From an uncultured Chryseobacterium sp. (GTDB lineage Bacteria > Bacteroidota > Bacteroidia > Flavobacteriales > Weeksellaceae), in contig CAJYRQ010000005.1 in assembly GCA_913777465.1 (NCBI GenBank), forward strand, positions 1 to 64,000: 64,000 nt of DNA, in the 5' to 3' direction. A model generated the notes under the pieces. The model was not told where the DNA came from. It did no database searches and saw only the letters and a list, made by a program, of their open reading frames with translations. Within the stretch, counting starts at the first letter, position 1; the number at the start of each line of letters is the position of its first letter. The translations under genes and the position numbers were made by a program. Shown here piece after piece: positions 1 to 10,042 of the stretch.

Positions 1-55
1 CTCTTGTAAAGCCAGCTTTAGTGTTTTCTTCTGATTGGCATTTATAACATTTCAT
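1..55 (-). CDS. Partial zinc-ribbon protein, probable transposase N-terminus (cut by window edge)
   Basis: An ATG on the minus strand at 55 opens a frame to the left edge that reads MKCYKCQSEENTKAGFTR. The CxxC pair followed by a short polar stretch and a basic turn is like the N-terminal zinc ribbon of IS1/IS1595-type transposases. Only 18 codons are visible, so it could equally be another zinc-ribbon protein. I did not identify a terminal inverted repeat in the following 160 bases. Confidence 0.4.
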   Translation of the reverse strand, partial: MKCYKCQSEENTKAGFTR

Positions 56-219
56 AATACTAAGTAATGAAATATATTTCAATTTAACAATACCTGATTT
101 TTTTAGCTAAAATACCTTAAATTCTTAATGTTAAAATATAAAAAGTAAATTTAAAAAGGCTCTAAAATATTCTCAAAGCCGGCAATCTAAAATCTTATGT
201 TTCTCATGTGTTAAGATTT

Positions 220-696
220 TCAGTTTAAACCCTTATACTCCTTCCACTCCTCAAAACGGTGATCAATTACCTGTTTCATCAGGTCATAGTTTTCATAGGT
301 ATCTTCAATATGGTAGAAGGTTTCGTATTCATAATCGTTTTCTTCGGCTTTTGTATCGAAAAGATTCACATAATCGTCTGCAAATGAACTGAACCGATTT
401 CCGAAATCCGTTTCATCTTTGTAATAATCCCGTGCGAAGGCGTTTCCCATCGTATTCAGATCATGTTCAGAGAATTTCCCGTCCATACAATCCATCAAAA
501 ATTCAGCGCCCGTTATTTCACGACGTTTGACCTTTTCAATCTCCGCTCCAGCATCTTCTTTTAAATCTTCGGAAATCAGGCCTTTGTTAATGCACCAGTT
601 CAGGAACATTCCCGTGTGGGTAGCCCCGTTGTTTTCAGAAAGCCCTTCGGGGAAATCTCTGCCGTAATGCCATGAAGCATCGTCATATTTAGACAT
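220..696 (-). CDS. Conserved small acidic protein, DUF7832-like
   Basis: This encodes about 158 residues if translation starts at the ATG in front of SKYDDASWHYGRDFPEG; an in-frame ATG six codons upstream (714) is less likely because family members begin near the YDDASWHYG motif. The motif and the following NGATHTGMFLNWCI segment match, from memory, a small uncharacterised family (DUF7832). The protein is acidic, has no signal peptide or membrane segment, and is rich in aromatic residues. It is transcribed away from cinA. Function is unknown; such stand-alone acidic proteins are sometimes immunity-like, but nothing here proves that. Confidence 0.6.
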   Translation of the reverse strand: MSKYDDASWHYGRDFPEGLSENNGATHTGMFLNWCINKGLISEDLKEDAGAEIEKVKRREITGAEFLMDCMDGKFSEHDLNTMGNAFARDYYKDETDFGNRFSSFADDYVNLFDTKAEENDYEYETFYHIEDTYENYDLMKQVIDHRFEEWKEYKGLN

Positions 697-757
697 AATG
701 ATCGTTTTAAACAATTTCCGTCAAAAATAGAAAAAATCAATTTATATTGCCCGGCCA

Positions 758-771
758 ACGGAAATTTCCGT
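758..771. promoter_or_regulatory. 14-bp perfect palindrome in a divergent intergenic region
   Basis: ACGGAAATTTCCGT is perfectly self-complementary and sits between the minus-strand small protein and cinA, 35 bases before the cinA start. A TTTCCGTCA half copy lies near 714. It may be an operator for either gene. This is inference from symmetry alone. Confidence 0.35.
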
Positions 772-805
772 CATTTGTATAGAAATTTTTTCGACTTAAT
801 ATTAT

Positions 806-2056
806 ATGAAAAATGCTGTTCTGATCACCATTGGTGATGAAATCCTTTCAGGGAACACCGTAGATACCAATTCCAACTTTATTGCAAACGAACTTAAAAA
901 CATCGGAATAAAAGTGTCACAGATCTTTACGATCTCAGATGAAATTGAAACCATCAAAGAAATCATACAAACCGCTTTCAGAACCGGAGATGTAATTATC
1001 ACCACCGGCGGACTGGGGCCGACCCGCGACGACAAAACCAAAAAAGCCATCGCCGAATTTTTTAATGATGAGCTTGCCCTTGATGAGGTAACCTTCAATC
1101 ATCTGAAGGCCTATATGGAAAAACGCGGCCGCCTGGAAATCCTGGAAAGAAACCGCGAGCAGGCCTTTGTTCCCACAAAATCAAGGGTCTTTCAGAATCA
1201 CTTCGGAACGGCACCGTGTACGATGATGGAAGAGAATGGGAAACTGCTGTTTAGCCTTCCCGGGGTTCCTTATGAAGTGAAACCGCTGATTAAAGACCAG
1301 ATTATTCCGTATCTGCAGGAGAAATTCAGCCTGAATTACATTTCCACAAGAATCGTTTCGGTAGTGGGTATTCCCGAAAGTATTCTGGCTGATACCATCG
1401 AGGGCTGGGAACTGGCATTGCCGGAGAACCTGTCTCTTTCTTACCTCCCGGTTGGAACGCGGGTTAAATTGCGACTAACGGCCACCGGTGAAAACGAAAC
1501 GGCTTTGCAGAAGCAATTGGAAGACGAGATCCAAAAACTGTTGCCTTTAATTAAAGATAATATCATTGCCACTTCCGAAGACAAAATTGAGAAAATCTTG
1601 GCCGAGATTCTAACCGAAAGAAGACTTACCATTTCCACCGCAGAAAGCTGTACCGGCGGGGAACTGGCTAAAATGATCACTTCGGTTTCGGGAAGCTCAA
1701 ATTATTTCCTGGGAGGAATCGTTCCCTATGCTACCGAAAAGAAAATCAAAATCCTGAAAGTAAACAGGGAAACGGTGGAAAAATTTACGGTGGTCAGCGA
1801 GCAGGTCGCTTCGGAAATGGCGGCGGGCTGTCAGAAATTATTCGGTACCGATATTTCGCTGTCTTCAACAGGGGTGGCGGGACCCGGAAAAGGAGAGGAC
1901 GGCAATGAGGTAGGAACGGTATTTTATACGATCCGTGTACACGATCGGGAAGTGACTTCAAAATTATACATGCCCCATCTGGAAAGACTGGATTTCATGT
2001 ATTTTGCCTCGCAGAAGATAATTCAGGATTTGGTAGGAATCCTTGTTAATAACTGA
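806..2056 (+). CDS. cinA: CinA family nicotinamide-nucleotide amidohydrolase
   Basis: A 416-residue protein of normal CinA length. The N-terminal half is a molybdopterin-binding-like (MoCF) domain starting VLITIGDEILSG, with the TTGGLGPTRDD motif near residue 67. The C-terminal half (about 255-410) is the CinA amidohydrolase domain with STAESCTGG and the STGVAGPGKG segment. CinA proteins hydrolyse NMN to nicotinate mononucleotide in pyridine-nucleotide salvage, and the N-terminal domain can act as an ADP-ribose pyrophosphatase. It is cytosolic. It appears monocistronic and is followed 77 bases later by the large glycosyltransferase gene. Confidence 0.95.
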   Translation: MKNAVLITIGDEILSGNTVDTNSNFIANELKNIGIKVSQIFTISDEIETIKEIIQTAFRTGDVIITTGGLGPTRDDKTKKAIAEFFNDELALDEVTFNHLKAYMEKRGRLEILERNREQAFVPTKSRVFQNHFGTAPCTMMEENGKLLFSLPGVPYEVKPLIKDQIIPYLQEKFSLNYISTRIVSVVGIPESILADTIEGWELALPENLSLSYLPVGTRVKLRLTATGENETALQKQLEDEIQKLLPLIKDNIIATSEDKIEKILAEILTERRLTISTAESCTGGELAKMITSVSGSSNYFLGGIVPYATEKKIKILKVNRETVEKFTVVSEQVASEMAAGCQKLFGTDISLSSTGVAGPGKGEDGNEVGTVFYTIRVHDREVTSKLYMPHLERLDFMYFASQKIIQDLVGILVNN

Positions 2057-2133
2057 ATGTAACGGTTAATTTTAATATTTTTTTAATTAAATACAATCGG
2101 ATATTTCACGACTTTTGTAATTCATAATCAAAA

Positions 2134-5100
2134 GTGCAAACCGTGGAAAATTCCAGACAAATTTTTCAGACCGACAGCAAAAAACGCTGGAGAAATGTGC
2201 AGTGGGGCAGCCGTATTTTTATCTTTATTGCCGCATTGCTTTTTCTTGCCCTGGGTCTGATGATGAAATTCGGCCGAAGTCCGAAAATACCTTTCAAAGA
2301 AGATTACAAAGCGGTAATTACTGCCAGCCGGCCTTATCTTCAGGAGAATAAAATATCCAAGGAATATAAGGGTTTCAGGAGTTTTATTTCTGAAAAAACC
2401 ATCCATACCAATCTGGCCAAAATCGAGAAGGCAAAAGCCGAAAGACTGAAAAACCAGAACCGCAACTGGTCCCAGTTTCCCGGTGGGATCCGTTCCGCCT
2501 TTTATGTGGCCTGGGATCCGCAGTCCCTGATGTCTTTAAAAAGAAACATCCGGCATGTCAACCTGGTTTTCCCGGAATGGTTCTTCCTGGATCCTAAAAC
2601 CGGAGACCTGAAGACCAATGTGGATCCCGAGGGATATAAAATTATCAGAAGGACAGGCGTGGCTACGATGCCGATTCTCAGCAATAATTTCAATCAGGAA
2701 TTCCACTCGGAAGGGTTGGGAAAAGTGCTGAAGGATCCCCGCGGAAGGACGCAGCTTATCCAGAAACTAAAAATACAGTGTCAGAAAATGCATTTCAAAG
2801 GAATCAACATCGACTTTGAGGATATGAACCTGGATTCGGATGAACATTTGATTGCCTTCATGAAAGAGCTTTCCGGAACCTTTAAGCAGAATAAACTTTT
2901 GGTTTCCATGGATATCATGACCGATAATGACGATTATAATATTCAAAAGCTGAATCCGTATGTCGATTATTTTATTTTGATGGCCTATGATGAATATTCC
3001 GCTGACAGTGATGCCGGACCGGTGTCCTCCCAGAAATGGATCGAAGCGCAGACCGGGAAAATTTTAACGAAAACATCACCGGAGAAAATTATTCTGGGGT
3101 TAGGCGCCTATGGGTACGACTGGAGCACCAATAAAGACGACAACAGCTCCGTTACTTATATGCAGGCCATTACCAAAGCGAGCGCCAGCAAAGCAAAAAT
3201 CAATTTTGATGACAATACCTTCAACCTGAATTATTCATATACCGATTCAAAGAATTATACCCATACCGTATTTTTCAATGATGCCGCATCGATCTTCAAC
3301 ACAATGCGCTTTTCCTCCGAATATCCGCTGGCCGGAACCGCGCTTTGGAGACTCGGAAGCGAAGACAGCCGCATCTGGAATTTCTATGACAAAGACTTAA
3401 CTTTAGCAGGGCTCTCAAAATTAAACTTAAAAGTACTGGAAAATGTAAAAGGGCAGACCATGGTGGATTATATCGGCGATGGCGAAGTGCTGGATGTATT
3501 GAACACGCCGCATGACGGAAAGATTACCTTGGAAATCGATCCGAAAGAAAAGATTATCACCGACGAAAATTACATCACCTATCCGAGTTCCTATGAAGTA
3601 AGGAAGTACGGCGGAGCTCCCCAGAAAGAACTGGTGCTTACCTTTGACGACGGCCCGGATGAAACCTATACACCGCAGGTGCTGGATGTGCTTTCAAAAT
3701 ACCATGTTCCGGCCGCTTTCTTTCTGGTAGGCTTGAATGCCGAAAAAAACCTTCCGCTGGTGAAAAGGATTTACCGCGAAGGCCATGAAATCGGGAACCA
3801 CACCTTTACCCACGAAAACGTAGCAAAAGTAAGTCCCGAAAGAGCGCTGCTCGAAATGAAACTCACCCGGCTGCTGATCGAATGCATTACCGGACACAGC
3901 ACCATCCTTTTCAGGGCGCCATACAATGCGGATTCCGAACCGACGACTTCAGAGGAAATCATTCCCGTCGCGTTGGCCAGACAGCAAAATTACCTGGATA
4001 TCGGTGAAAACATCGATCCCGAAGACTGGCAGCCCGGAATAAAAGCCGATGAAATTATAAAAAGGGTAATGGCCGGAGTAAAAGCGGAACGGGGAAACAT
4101 TATTCTTCTTCACGACGCGGGCGGCGATACCCGGGAAGAAACGGTAAAAGCACTGAAGGTTCTTATTCCGACCTTACAAAAGCAGGGATACCATTTTACC
4201 AATCTTACCAGCATCCTGCATAAAAGCAGAAACGAACTGATGCCTGAAGTTCCGAAAACAAAAGCCTATTATGTGATGCAGCTGAACCTGATTCTTGCAA
4301 CCGTAATTTACGGGATCAGTCACTTTCTGGTAGCCCTGTTTACGATTTTCATCGGGCTGGGACTGATCCGGTTGTTCATCATGCTGTATTGGGCATTCCG
4401 GGAAAGGAAAAAAGAGAAAAAATTAGGCGCCTTTCCGGTACTGGAATCATATCCGAAGGTTTCAGTTATTGTACCTGCTTATAACGAAGAAGTGAATATT
4501 GTTTCTTCATTAAACAATCTCTTGAAGCAGACTTATCCGAATTTCGACGTGATTATGGTGGACGATGGCAGTAAGGATTCAACCTATGAGAAAGCCAGGG
4601 AAGCGTTTTCCGGTAACCCCAAACTTAAAATTTTCAGCAAACTGAACGGAGGGAAAGCGACGGCCCTGAACTATGGAATTGCTGAAACGGATGCGGAATA
4701 TGTAGTGTGCATTGACGCCGATACCAAACTGGAACAGAATGCAGTGAAATATCTGATCGCACGGTTTTTAAATTCCGCTCCGGAGGATAAAATTGCCGCC
4801 GTTGCAGGAAACGTAAAGGTGGGGAATACTGTCAACTGGCTTACCAGATGGCAGTCGATTGAATATACAACCAGCCAGAATTTCGACCGGCTTGCGTATG
4901 CCAATATCAATGCAATTACCGTAATTCCGGGAGCCATCGGGGCTTTCAAAAAATCCGTTGTCGAAGCAGTGGGAGGCTATTCTTCCGATACCCTGGCGGA
5001 AGACTGCGATATTACCGTGAAAATTCTGAGAAGAGGGTATACCGTAGCCAATGAAAACAGGGCCGTTGCCGTAACCGAAGCACCTGAAAGCGTAAAACAG

Positions 5101-5541
5101 TTTTTGAAGCAGCGCTTCAGATGGACCTACGGCATTATGCAGATGTTCTGGAAACAGAGACATACTTTCTTAAACCCGAAATACAAAGGCTTAGGATTGT
5201 GGGCAATGCCGAATATTTTACTGTTCCAGTACATCATTCCGTTCTTTTCACCGATGGCCGATCTTATCATGTTTTTCGGTCTCTTATCAGGAAACGGTGG
5301 GAAAATATTCGGTTATTACCTGATCTTCCTTCTGGTGGATGCCTCACTGGCCTTTATCGCCTTCATTATGCAGCGGGAGAAGCTTGTTAACCTGCTGTAT
5401 GTGATTCCGCAGCGATTCGGTTACCGGTGGCTGATGTACATCGTCCTCTTCAGAAGCCTGAGAAGAGCTCTGAAAGGGGAGATGCAGTCCTGGGGATTCC
5501 TGAAAAGAACCGGCAATGTAAAAGAAATAGCAAATTCCTAA
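2134..5541 (+). CDS. Trimodular GH18-like / polysaccharide deacetylase / GT2 synthase
   Basis: This 1135-residue membrane protein fuses three activities. After an N-terminal membrane segment (about 27-47), a GH18-like domain carries GINIDFED near residue 224, with the catalytic Glu kept but the first two Asp of the DxxDxDxE signature replaced. A NodB/CE4 deacetylase follows with TFDDGPD (about 502), HTFTH (555), FRAPY, DPEDW and LLHD (657). After a membrane segment (about 705-735) comes a processive GT2 domain with VDDGS (809), DAD, EDCD (955) and QRFRW (993), then C-terminal membrane helices. Deacetylase, hydrolase and synthase are split between PgaB and PgaC in PNAG systems, so a single-chain polymer synthase/modifier is likely. 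It starts at GTG (2134); a second GTG lies three codons on. No partner export genes are adjacent. Confidence 0.88.
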   Translation: MQTVENSRQIFQTDSKKRWRNVQWGSRIFIFIAALLFLALGLMMKFGRSPKIPFKEDYKAVITASRPYLQENKISKEYKGFRSFISEKTIHTNLAKIEKAKAERLKNQNRNWSQFPGGIRSAFYVAWDPQSLMSLKRNIRHVNLVFPEWFFLDPKTGDLKTNVDPEGYKIIRRTGVATMPILSNNFNQEFHSEGLGKVLKDPRGRTQLIQKLKIQCQKMHFKGINIDFEDMNLDSDEHLIAFMKELSGTFKQNKLLVSMDIMTDNDDYNIQKLNPYVDYFILMAYDEYSADSDAGPVSSQKWIEAQTGKILTKTSPEKIILGLGAYGYDWSTNKDDNSSVTYMQAITKASASKAKINFDDNTFNLNYSYTDSKNYTHTVFFNDAASIFNTMRFSSEYPLAGTALWRLGSEDSRIWNFYDKDLTLAGLSKLNLKVLENVKGQTMVDYIGDGEVLDVLNTPHDGKITLEIDPKEKIITDENYITYPSSYEVRKYGGAPQKELVLTFDDGPDETYTPQVLDVLSKYHVPAAFFLVGLNAEKNLPLVKRIYREGHEIGNHTFTHENVAKVSPERALLEMKLTRLLIECITGHSTILFRAPYNADSEPTTSEEIIPVALARQQNYLDIGENIDPEDWQPGIKADEIIKRVMAGVKAERGNIILLHDAGGDTREETVKALKVLIPTLQKQGYHFTNLTSILHKSRNELMPEVPKTKAYYVMQLNLILATVIYGISHFLVALFTIFIGLGLIRLFIMLYWAFRERKKEKKLGAFPVLESYPKVSVIVPAYNEEVNIVSSLNNLLKQTYPNFDVIMVDDGSKDSTYEKAREAFSGNPKLKIFSKLNGGKATALNYGIAETDAEYVVCIDADTKLEQNAVKYLIARFLNSAPEDKIAAVAGNVKVGNTVNWLTRWQSIEYTTSQNFDRLAYANINAITVIPGAIGAFKKSVVEAVGGYSSDTLAEDCDITVKILRRGYTVANENRAVAVTEAPESVKQFLKQRFRWTYGIMQMFWKQRHTFLNPKYKGLGLWAMPNILLFQYIIPFFSPMADLIMFFGLLSGNGGKIFGYYLIFLLVDASLAFIAFIMQREKLVNLLYVIPQRFGYRWLMYIVLFRSLRRALKGEMQSWGFLKRTGNVKEIANS

Positions 5542-5618
5542 TATTTAATTTAAATTTGTTTTCTTAAAAAGTAACGAATTAAAAAAAAGTTACACTTATT
5601 GTATAAATTGTAATTATA

Positions 5619-7646
5619 ATGAAAAAACTAACGCTTTCCCTGCTTTTATTGGGAGGACTATGTTCACAGACGGTGAACGCTCAGGCGACAGACAAAGGTC
5701 TGGATCTTAGCCTGATGGATAAATCGGTACGTCCACAGGATGACTTTTATAACTTTGTAAGCGGAACATGGATGAAGACGGCTAAAATTCCTTCTGATAA
5801 ACCGACCTGGGGAAGTTTCAACAAGCTGGCAGACGATACGGACAACAATTCCATGACGATCCTGAACTCGCTTCTGAAAGAGAAGTTTGCCGACGGAACG
5901 GAAGGGAAAAAAATCCAGGATCTTTATGGATCTTACATGGATATGTCCAAAAGAAATGCAGACGGCATCAAGCCGATCCAGGCCAACCTGAATAAGATTG
6001 ATGCCATTAAAACCGTAAATGATCTTCAGAACTACCTGATCTCCGTGACCAAAGAAGGAGAAAACAACTTCTACGGATGGGGCGTGGATGCAGATCTTAA
6101 AGATTCCAAAATGAATGCAGTCTATCTTGGAGACGCTTCTTTAGGATTGGGTAGAGACTATTACCAGAAAGTAAATGAAAAGAACACCGAAGCTTTGGCA
6201 GAATACACAAAATATGTGGCTTCCATGCTGAAAGAACTAGGATATAAAAATGCGGATGCAGCGGCGAAAGGGATTGTTGATTACGAAAAGAGTATTGCCC
6301 AAACTTACCTGACCAACGAGCAGAGCCGTGACAATACCCTTCAATACAACCCGAAAACCATGGCTGAGCTTTCCGCTTTGGTGAAAAATGTAGACCTGCC
6401 GGGTTACCTTAGAAAAGTAGGCGTAAATTCGGATAAGGTGATCATCGGGGAATTGGGCTATTACAAAAATTTGGACAAATTCATCAATGCCAAGAACCTT
6501 CCGGTGATTAAGGATTACCTTAAATTCCATATGATTCACGGCAGTGCTTCTTACCTGAGCGAAAAACTGGGTGATATGAAGTTTGCTTTCTACGGCAAAT
6601 ACCTGAGAGGCCAGCAGGAGCAAAGGGCTTTAAACAAAAGAGGATTTGAGCTGATCAACGGAACTTTGGGCGAAGCTTTCGGAAAATTATACGTTGAGAA
6701 ATATTTCCCGGCAGAAGCCAAAGCGCAGATGGTAGAACTGATCGATTACTTAAAGAAAAGTTTCGCAGTCCACATCAATAATTTAGCGTGGATGTCTTCC
6801 ACGACGAAGGAGAAAGCCATGCAGAAACTGAATAAGTTTACGGTAAAAGTAGCCTATCCGGACAAATGGAAAGACTATTCCAAACTGACCATCGTTCCTG
6901 AATCCAAAGGCGGAAACCTGTATTCCAACCTTCAGAACATTACGGAATGGCAGTACAACAAAGACCTGGCTAAAATCGGGAAACCGGTAGATAAATCCGA
7001 ATGGGGAATGACGCCACAAACGGTGAATGCTTACTATAATCCGGTAAACAACGAGATCGTTTTCCCTGCCGCAATTCTTCAGCCGCCGTTCTTCAATCCG
7101 AAAGCGGATGCTGCGGTGAACTTCGGGGGAATCGGTGCCGTAATCGGTCACGAAATGAGCCACGGATTTGATGATTCCGGAGCGCAGTTCGATGCCGACG
7201 GAAACCTGGTAGACTGGTGGACGCCGGAAGACAAGGCCAACTTCGAAAAAGCAACCAAAGCTTTAGCTTCCCAATATGATAAATACGAGCCGGTGAAAGG
7301 AACTTTCGTGAACGGAACCTTTACCAACGGTGAAAACATTGCCGACTTAGGCGGGGTGAACATCGCTTATGATGCCTTACAAATGTACCTGAAAGATAAA
7401 GGAAATCCGGGAGTAATCAGCGGATATACCCAGGATCAGAGATTCTTCTTAAGCTGGGCAACCGTTTGGAGAACTTTATCCAGTGAAAAGTATATGGTGA
7501 ATCAGGTGAAAACCGATCCGCACTCTCCGGGGTACTTCAGAAGTTTCGGACCTTTAACGAATGTTGACGCTTTCTACAAAGCATTCGACGTAAAAGAAGG
7601 AGACAAGCTTTATAAGAAACCGGCAGATCGGATCAAAATTTGGTAA
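5619..7646 (+). CDS. M13 family (neprilysin/PepO-like) zinc metallopeptidase, secreted
   Basis: The 675-residue protein has a cleavable signal peptide (hydrophobic LTLSLLLLGGLCS, then AQA). It has the M13 zinc site VIGHEMSHGFDDSG near residue 508 and the downstream Glu ligand motif ENIADLGG near 572. NAYYNPVNNEIVFPAAILQPPF is shortened here to its key NAYYN and PAAILQPPF segments, which are typical substrate-binding elements. M13 enzymes cleave peptides in the periplasm or outside the cell. The length is normal. It is the first of a tandem pair of paralogs and is followed by its own terminator at 7667, so the two are probably transcribed separately. Confidence 0.95.
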   Translation: MKKLTLSLLLLGGLCSQTVNAQATDKGLDLSLMDKSVRPQDDFYNFVSGTWMKTAKIPSDKPTWGSFNKLADDTDNNSMTILNSLLKEKFADGTEGKKIQDLYGSYMDMSKRNADGIKPIQANLNKIDAIKTVNDLQNYLISVTKEGENNFYGWGVDADLKDSKMNAVYLGDASLGLGRDYYQKVNEKNTEALAEYTKYVASMLKELGYKNADAAAKGIVDYEKSIAQTYLTNEQSRDNTLQYNPKTMAELSALVKNVDLPGYLRKVGVNSDKVIIGELGYYKNLDKFINAKNLPVIKDYLKFHMIHGSASYLSEKLGDMKFAFYGKYLRGQQEQRALNKRGFELINGTLGEAFGKLYVEKYFPAEAKAQMVELIDYLKKSFAVHINNLAWMSSTTKEKAMQKLNKFTVKVAYPDKWKDYSKLTIVPESKGGNLYSNLQNITEWQYNKDLAKIGKPVDKSEWGMTPQTVNAYYNPVNNEIVFPAAILQPPFFNPKADAAVNFGGIGAVIGHEMSHGFDDSGAQFDADGNLVDWWTPEDKANFEKATKALASQYDKYEPVKGTFVNGTFTNGENIADLGGVNIAYDALQMYLKDKGNPGVISGYTQDQRFFLSWATVWRTLSSEKYMVNQVKTDPHSPGYFRSFGPLTNVDAFYKAFDVKEGDKLYKKPADRIKIW

Positions 7647-7666
7647 TATATTTTAAATATGATAGA

Positions 7667-7698
7667 AACCGCTCATTGCTGAGCGGTTTTCTTTTTTT
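7667..7698 (+). terminator. Rho-independent terminator after the first M13 peptidase
   Basis: AACCGCTC and GAGCGGTT form an 8-bp stem around a 6-base loop, followed by a T-rich run. Confidence 0.85.
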
Positions 7699-7727
7699 AG
7701 AATCTGGCATCTTGCAACTTTATCAAT

Positions 7728-7787
7728 AGAAACGGGCTTTAGCCCGTTTTCAAATTCGAAAAATCCAATCCGGCTTTAGCCAAAACC
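7728..7787. repeat. Dispersed GGGCTTTAGCCC-type intergenic repeat
   Basis: The stretch contains ACGGGCTTTAGCCCGTT, a hairpin, followed by a related CCGGCTTTAGCCAAAAC half. From memory, similar text recurs in intergenic regions of other Bacteroidota. It lies between two peptidase genes and is not coding. Confidence 0.5.
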
Positions 7788-7913
7788 TATTTACAGCTCT
7801 TCTAAATCAAAATTTAAACAGACCCTTACATTTTCTGTGGTACGAATAAATGGTACAAGATTACAATCAAATTTGTATATTTGGTAAGTTTGTGTAAATC
7901 AAAATATATTTAA

Positions 7914-10013
7914 ATGAAAAAGCTAAATATCGGGATACTTGCCTTTTCGGGACTGGTATTCCTAAATTCGTGCGGTACGGCAAAGACGGCAGATACTCAG
8001 AAACCGGAAACCGTGAAGGAAGCGGCTGCAGAGCCGGTAAAAAAAGAAGAAATGAAAGAAGAAGGACTGAATTTGGCCTATATGGATAACTCCGTGCGTC
8101 CGCAGGATGACTTTTTTAGCTATGTCAACGGAAATTGGGTGAAGACCACACAGATTCCTTCCGATAAAGCGAGCTGGGGATCTTTCAATGCCTTAAGGGA
8201 AAATGTAGACGATGCTTCCCTGGATATTTTAAATAAAATTTTATCCGAATCCTACCAGGCAGGTTCTGAAGGCCAGAAAATCCAGAACCTTTACGCTTCT
8301 TTTATGGATACCGGTAAAAGAAACGCAGAAGGCCTGAGCCCGATCAAAGGAGACCTGGCGAAAATCGATGCCATCAAAAACCTGAACGATCTTCAGAAAT
8401 ATTTACTGGAAGCGACAAAAGTAGGCGACAATTCCTTCTACGGATGGAGAGTAGGCGCGGATATGAAAAATTCCAATATGAATGCGGTATATCTTGGCGG
8501 TCCGGACCTCGGATTGGGAAGAGATTACTACCAGAAAGTAAATGAAGCCAACACCAAAACCCTGGCGGAATACCAGACGTATGTCGGGAAGCTCTTCGGT
8601 GTTCTGGGATATAAAAATGCAGATAATGCTGCTAAAAATGTAGTGGATTTTGAAAAGCAGCTTGCTAACTACTTATTAACTCTTGAGCAGAACAGGGATG
8701 CCAATTTGAGATATAATCCTAAAAACGTATCGGAACTGCCGGCTTTGGTTAAAAACATCAATCTTCCGAAATATTTAAAAGAAGCGGGCGTAAATACCGA
8801 CCGTGTTATTGTCGGCGAATTGAAATATTACCAGAATATGGATTCGTTCCTGACACAGAAAAATCTGCCGTTGCTGAAAGATTATCTGAAATACCATTTG
8901 ATTAACGGTAACGCCAGCAACCTGGACGAAAACCTGGAGCAGATCCGGTTCGACTTTTACTCCAAATACCTTCAGGGACAGAAAGAGCAGCGGCCGATGA
9001 ACAAAAGGGGGCTTTCCCTGGTAAATGGTGTTTTGGGAGAAGCTTTCGGAAAATTGTATGTTGAGAAATACTTCACGCCTGAAGCCAAGGCGCAGATGGA
9101 GACCTATATCGATTATATTTTAAAGTCATTCAAAACCCACATCAACGATATGGACTGGATGTCTCCGGACACCAAAGTAAAGGCCCAGGAAAAACTGTCG
9201 AAATTTACGGTGAAAATTGCCTATCCGGACAAATGGAAAGACTATACCCAGTTGAAAGTGGAATCTCCGAAAGCAGGAGCAACCTTATATTCCAATCTCC
9301 AGAATGTGGCGGCGTGGCAATACCAGAGAAGCCTTGATAAAGTAGGAAAGCCGGTAGATAAATCGGAATGGGGAATGACGCCGCAGACGGTAAATGCTTA
9401 CTACAGCGGATCCAACAACGAAATCGTTTTCCCGGCAGCCATCCTTCAGCCGCCGTTTTACAATCCGAAAGCCGATGCGGCAGTAAACTTCGGGGGAATC
9501 GGAGCGGTAATCGGGCATGAGATTTCCCATGGATTCGACGACAGCGGCTCCAGATTCGACGGAGACGGTAACCTGAACAACTGGTGGACGGATGCGGACC
9601 GTAAGAACTTTGATGCCAAAGTAGCACAGCTGGCAGCCCAGTACAGCGCTTACGAACCGGTGAAAGGAAGCTTCGTGAACGGTAAATTCACCAGCGGTGA
9701 AAACATCGGGGATCTTGGCGGAGTAGCGGTTGCTTACGATGCGCTTCAGATGTACCTGAAAGACCATGGCAATCCGGGACCGATCAGCGGTTTTACGCAG
9801 GATCAGCGGTTCTTCATGAGCTGGGCAACGGTATGGAGAACCAAATCTACCGACCAGTACATGACCAACCAGGTAAAGACCGATCCGCATTCTCCGGGTG
9901 TTTTCAGGGCATTCGGACCGTTGGTGAACCAGGATTATTTCATCAGGGCATTCGATATCAAGCCGGGCGATAAAATGTACAAAGCGCCTCAGGATAGAAT
10001 AAAAATCTGGTAG
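7914..10013 (+). CDS. M13 family metallopeptidase, lipoprotein paralog
   Basis: This is a 699-residue close paralog of the preceding gene, alignable over nearly its whole length. It differs at the N-terminus: a lipoprotein signal ending in LNSCGTAK replaces the cleavable signal, and a Lys/Glu/Pro-rich linker (about 25-50) tethers the enzyme to a membrane. The zinc site reads GHEISHGFDDSG (about 535) and the third ligand ENIGDLGG follows. The two genes look like a tandem duplication that separated a soluble from an anchored peptidase. A terminator follows at 10043. Confidence 0.95.
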   Translation: MKKLNIGILAFSGLVFLNSCGTAKTADTQKPETVKEAAAEPVKKEEMKEEGLNLAYMDNSVRPQDDFFSYVNGNWVKTTQIPSDKASWGSFNALRENVDDASLDILNKILSESYQAGSEGQKIQNLYASFMDTGKRNAEGLSPIKGDLAKIDAIKNLNDLQKYLLEATKVGDNSFYGWRVGADMKNSNMNAVYLGGPDLGLGRDYYQKVNEANTKTLAEYQTYVGKLFGVLGYKNADNAAKNVVDFEKQLANYLLTLEQNRDANLRYNPKNVSELPALVKNINLPKYLKEAGVNTDRVIVGELKYYQNMDSFLTQKNLPLLKDYLKYHLINGNASNLDENLEQIRFDFYSKYLQGQKEQRPMNKRGLSLVNGVLGEAFGKLYVEKYFTPEAKAQMETYIDYILKSFKTHINDMDWMSPDTKVKAQEKLSKFTVKIAYPDKWKDYTQLKVESPKAGATLYSNLQNVAAWQYQRSLDKVGKPVDKSEWGMTPQTVNAYYSGSNNEIVFPAAILQPPFYNPKADAAVNFGGIGAVIGHEISHGFDDSGSRFDGDGNLNNWWTDADRKNFDAKVAQLAAQYSAYEPVKGSFVNGKFTSGENIGDLGGVAVAYDALQMYLKDHGNPGPISGFTQDQRFFMSWATVWRTKSTDQYMTNQVKTDPHSPGVFRAFGPLVNQDYFIRAFDIKPGDKMYKAPQDRIKIW

Positions 10014-10042
10014 AAAAAGCCGGAAAATTGTTAGAAATAAAA

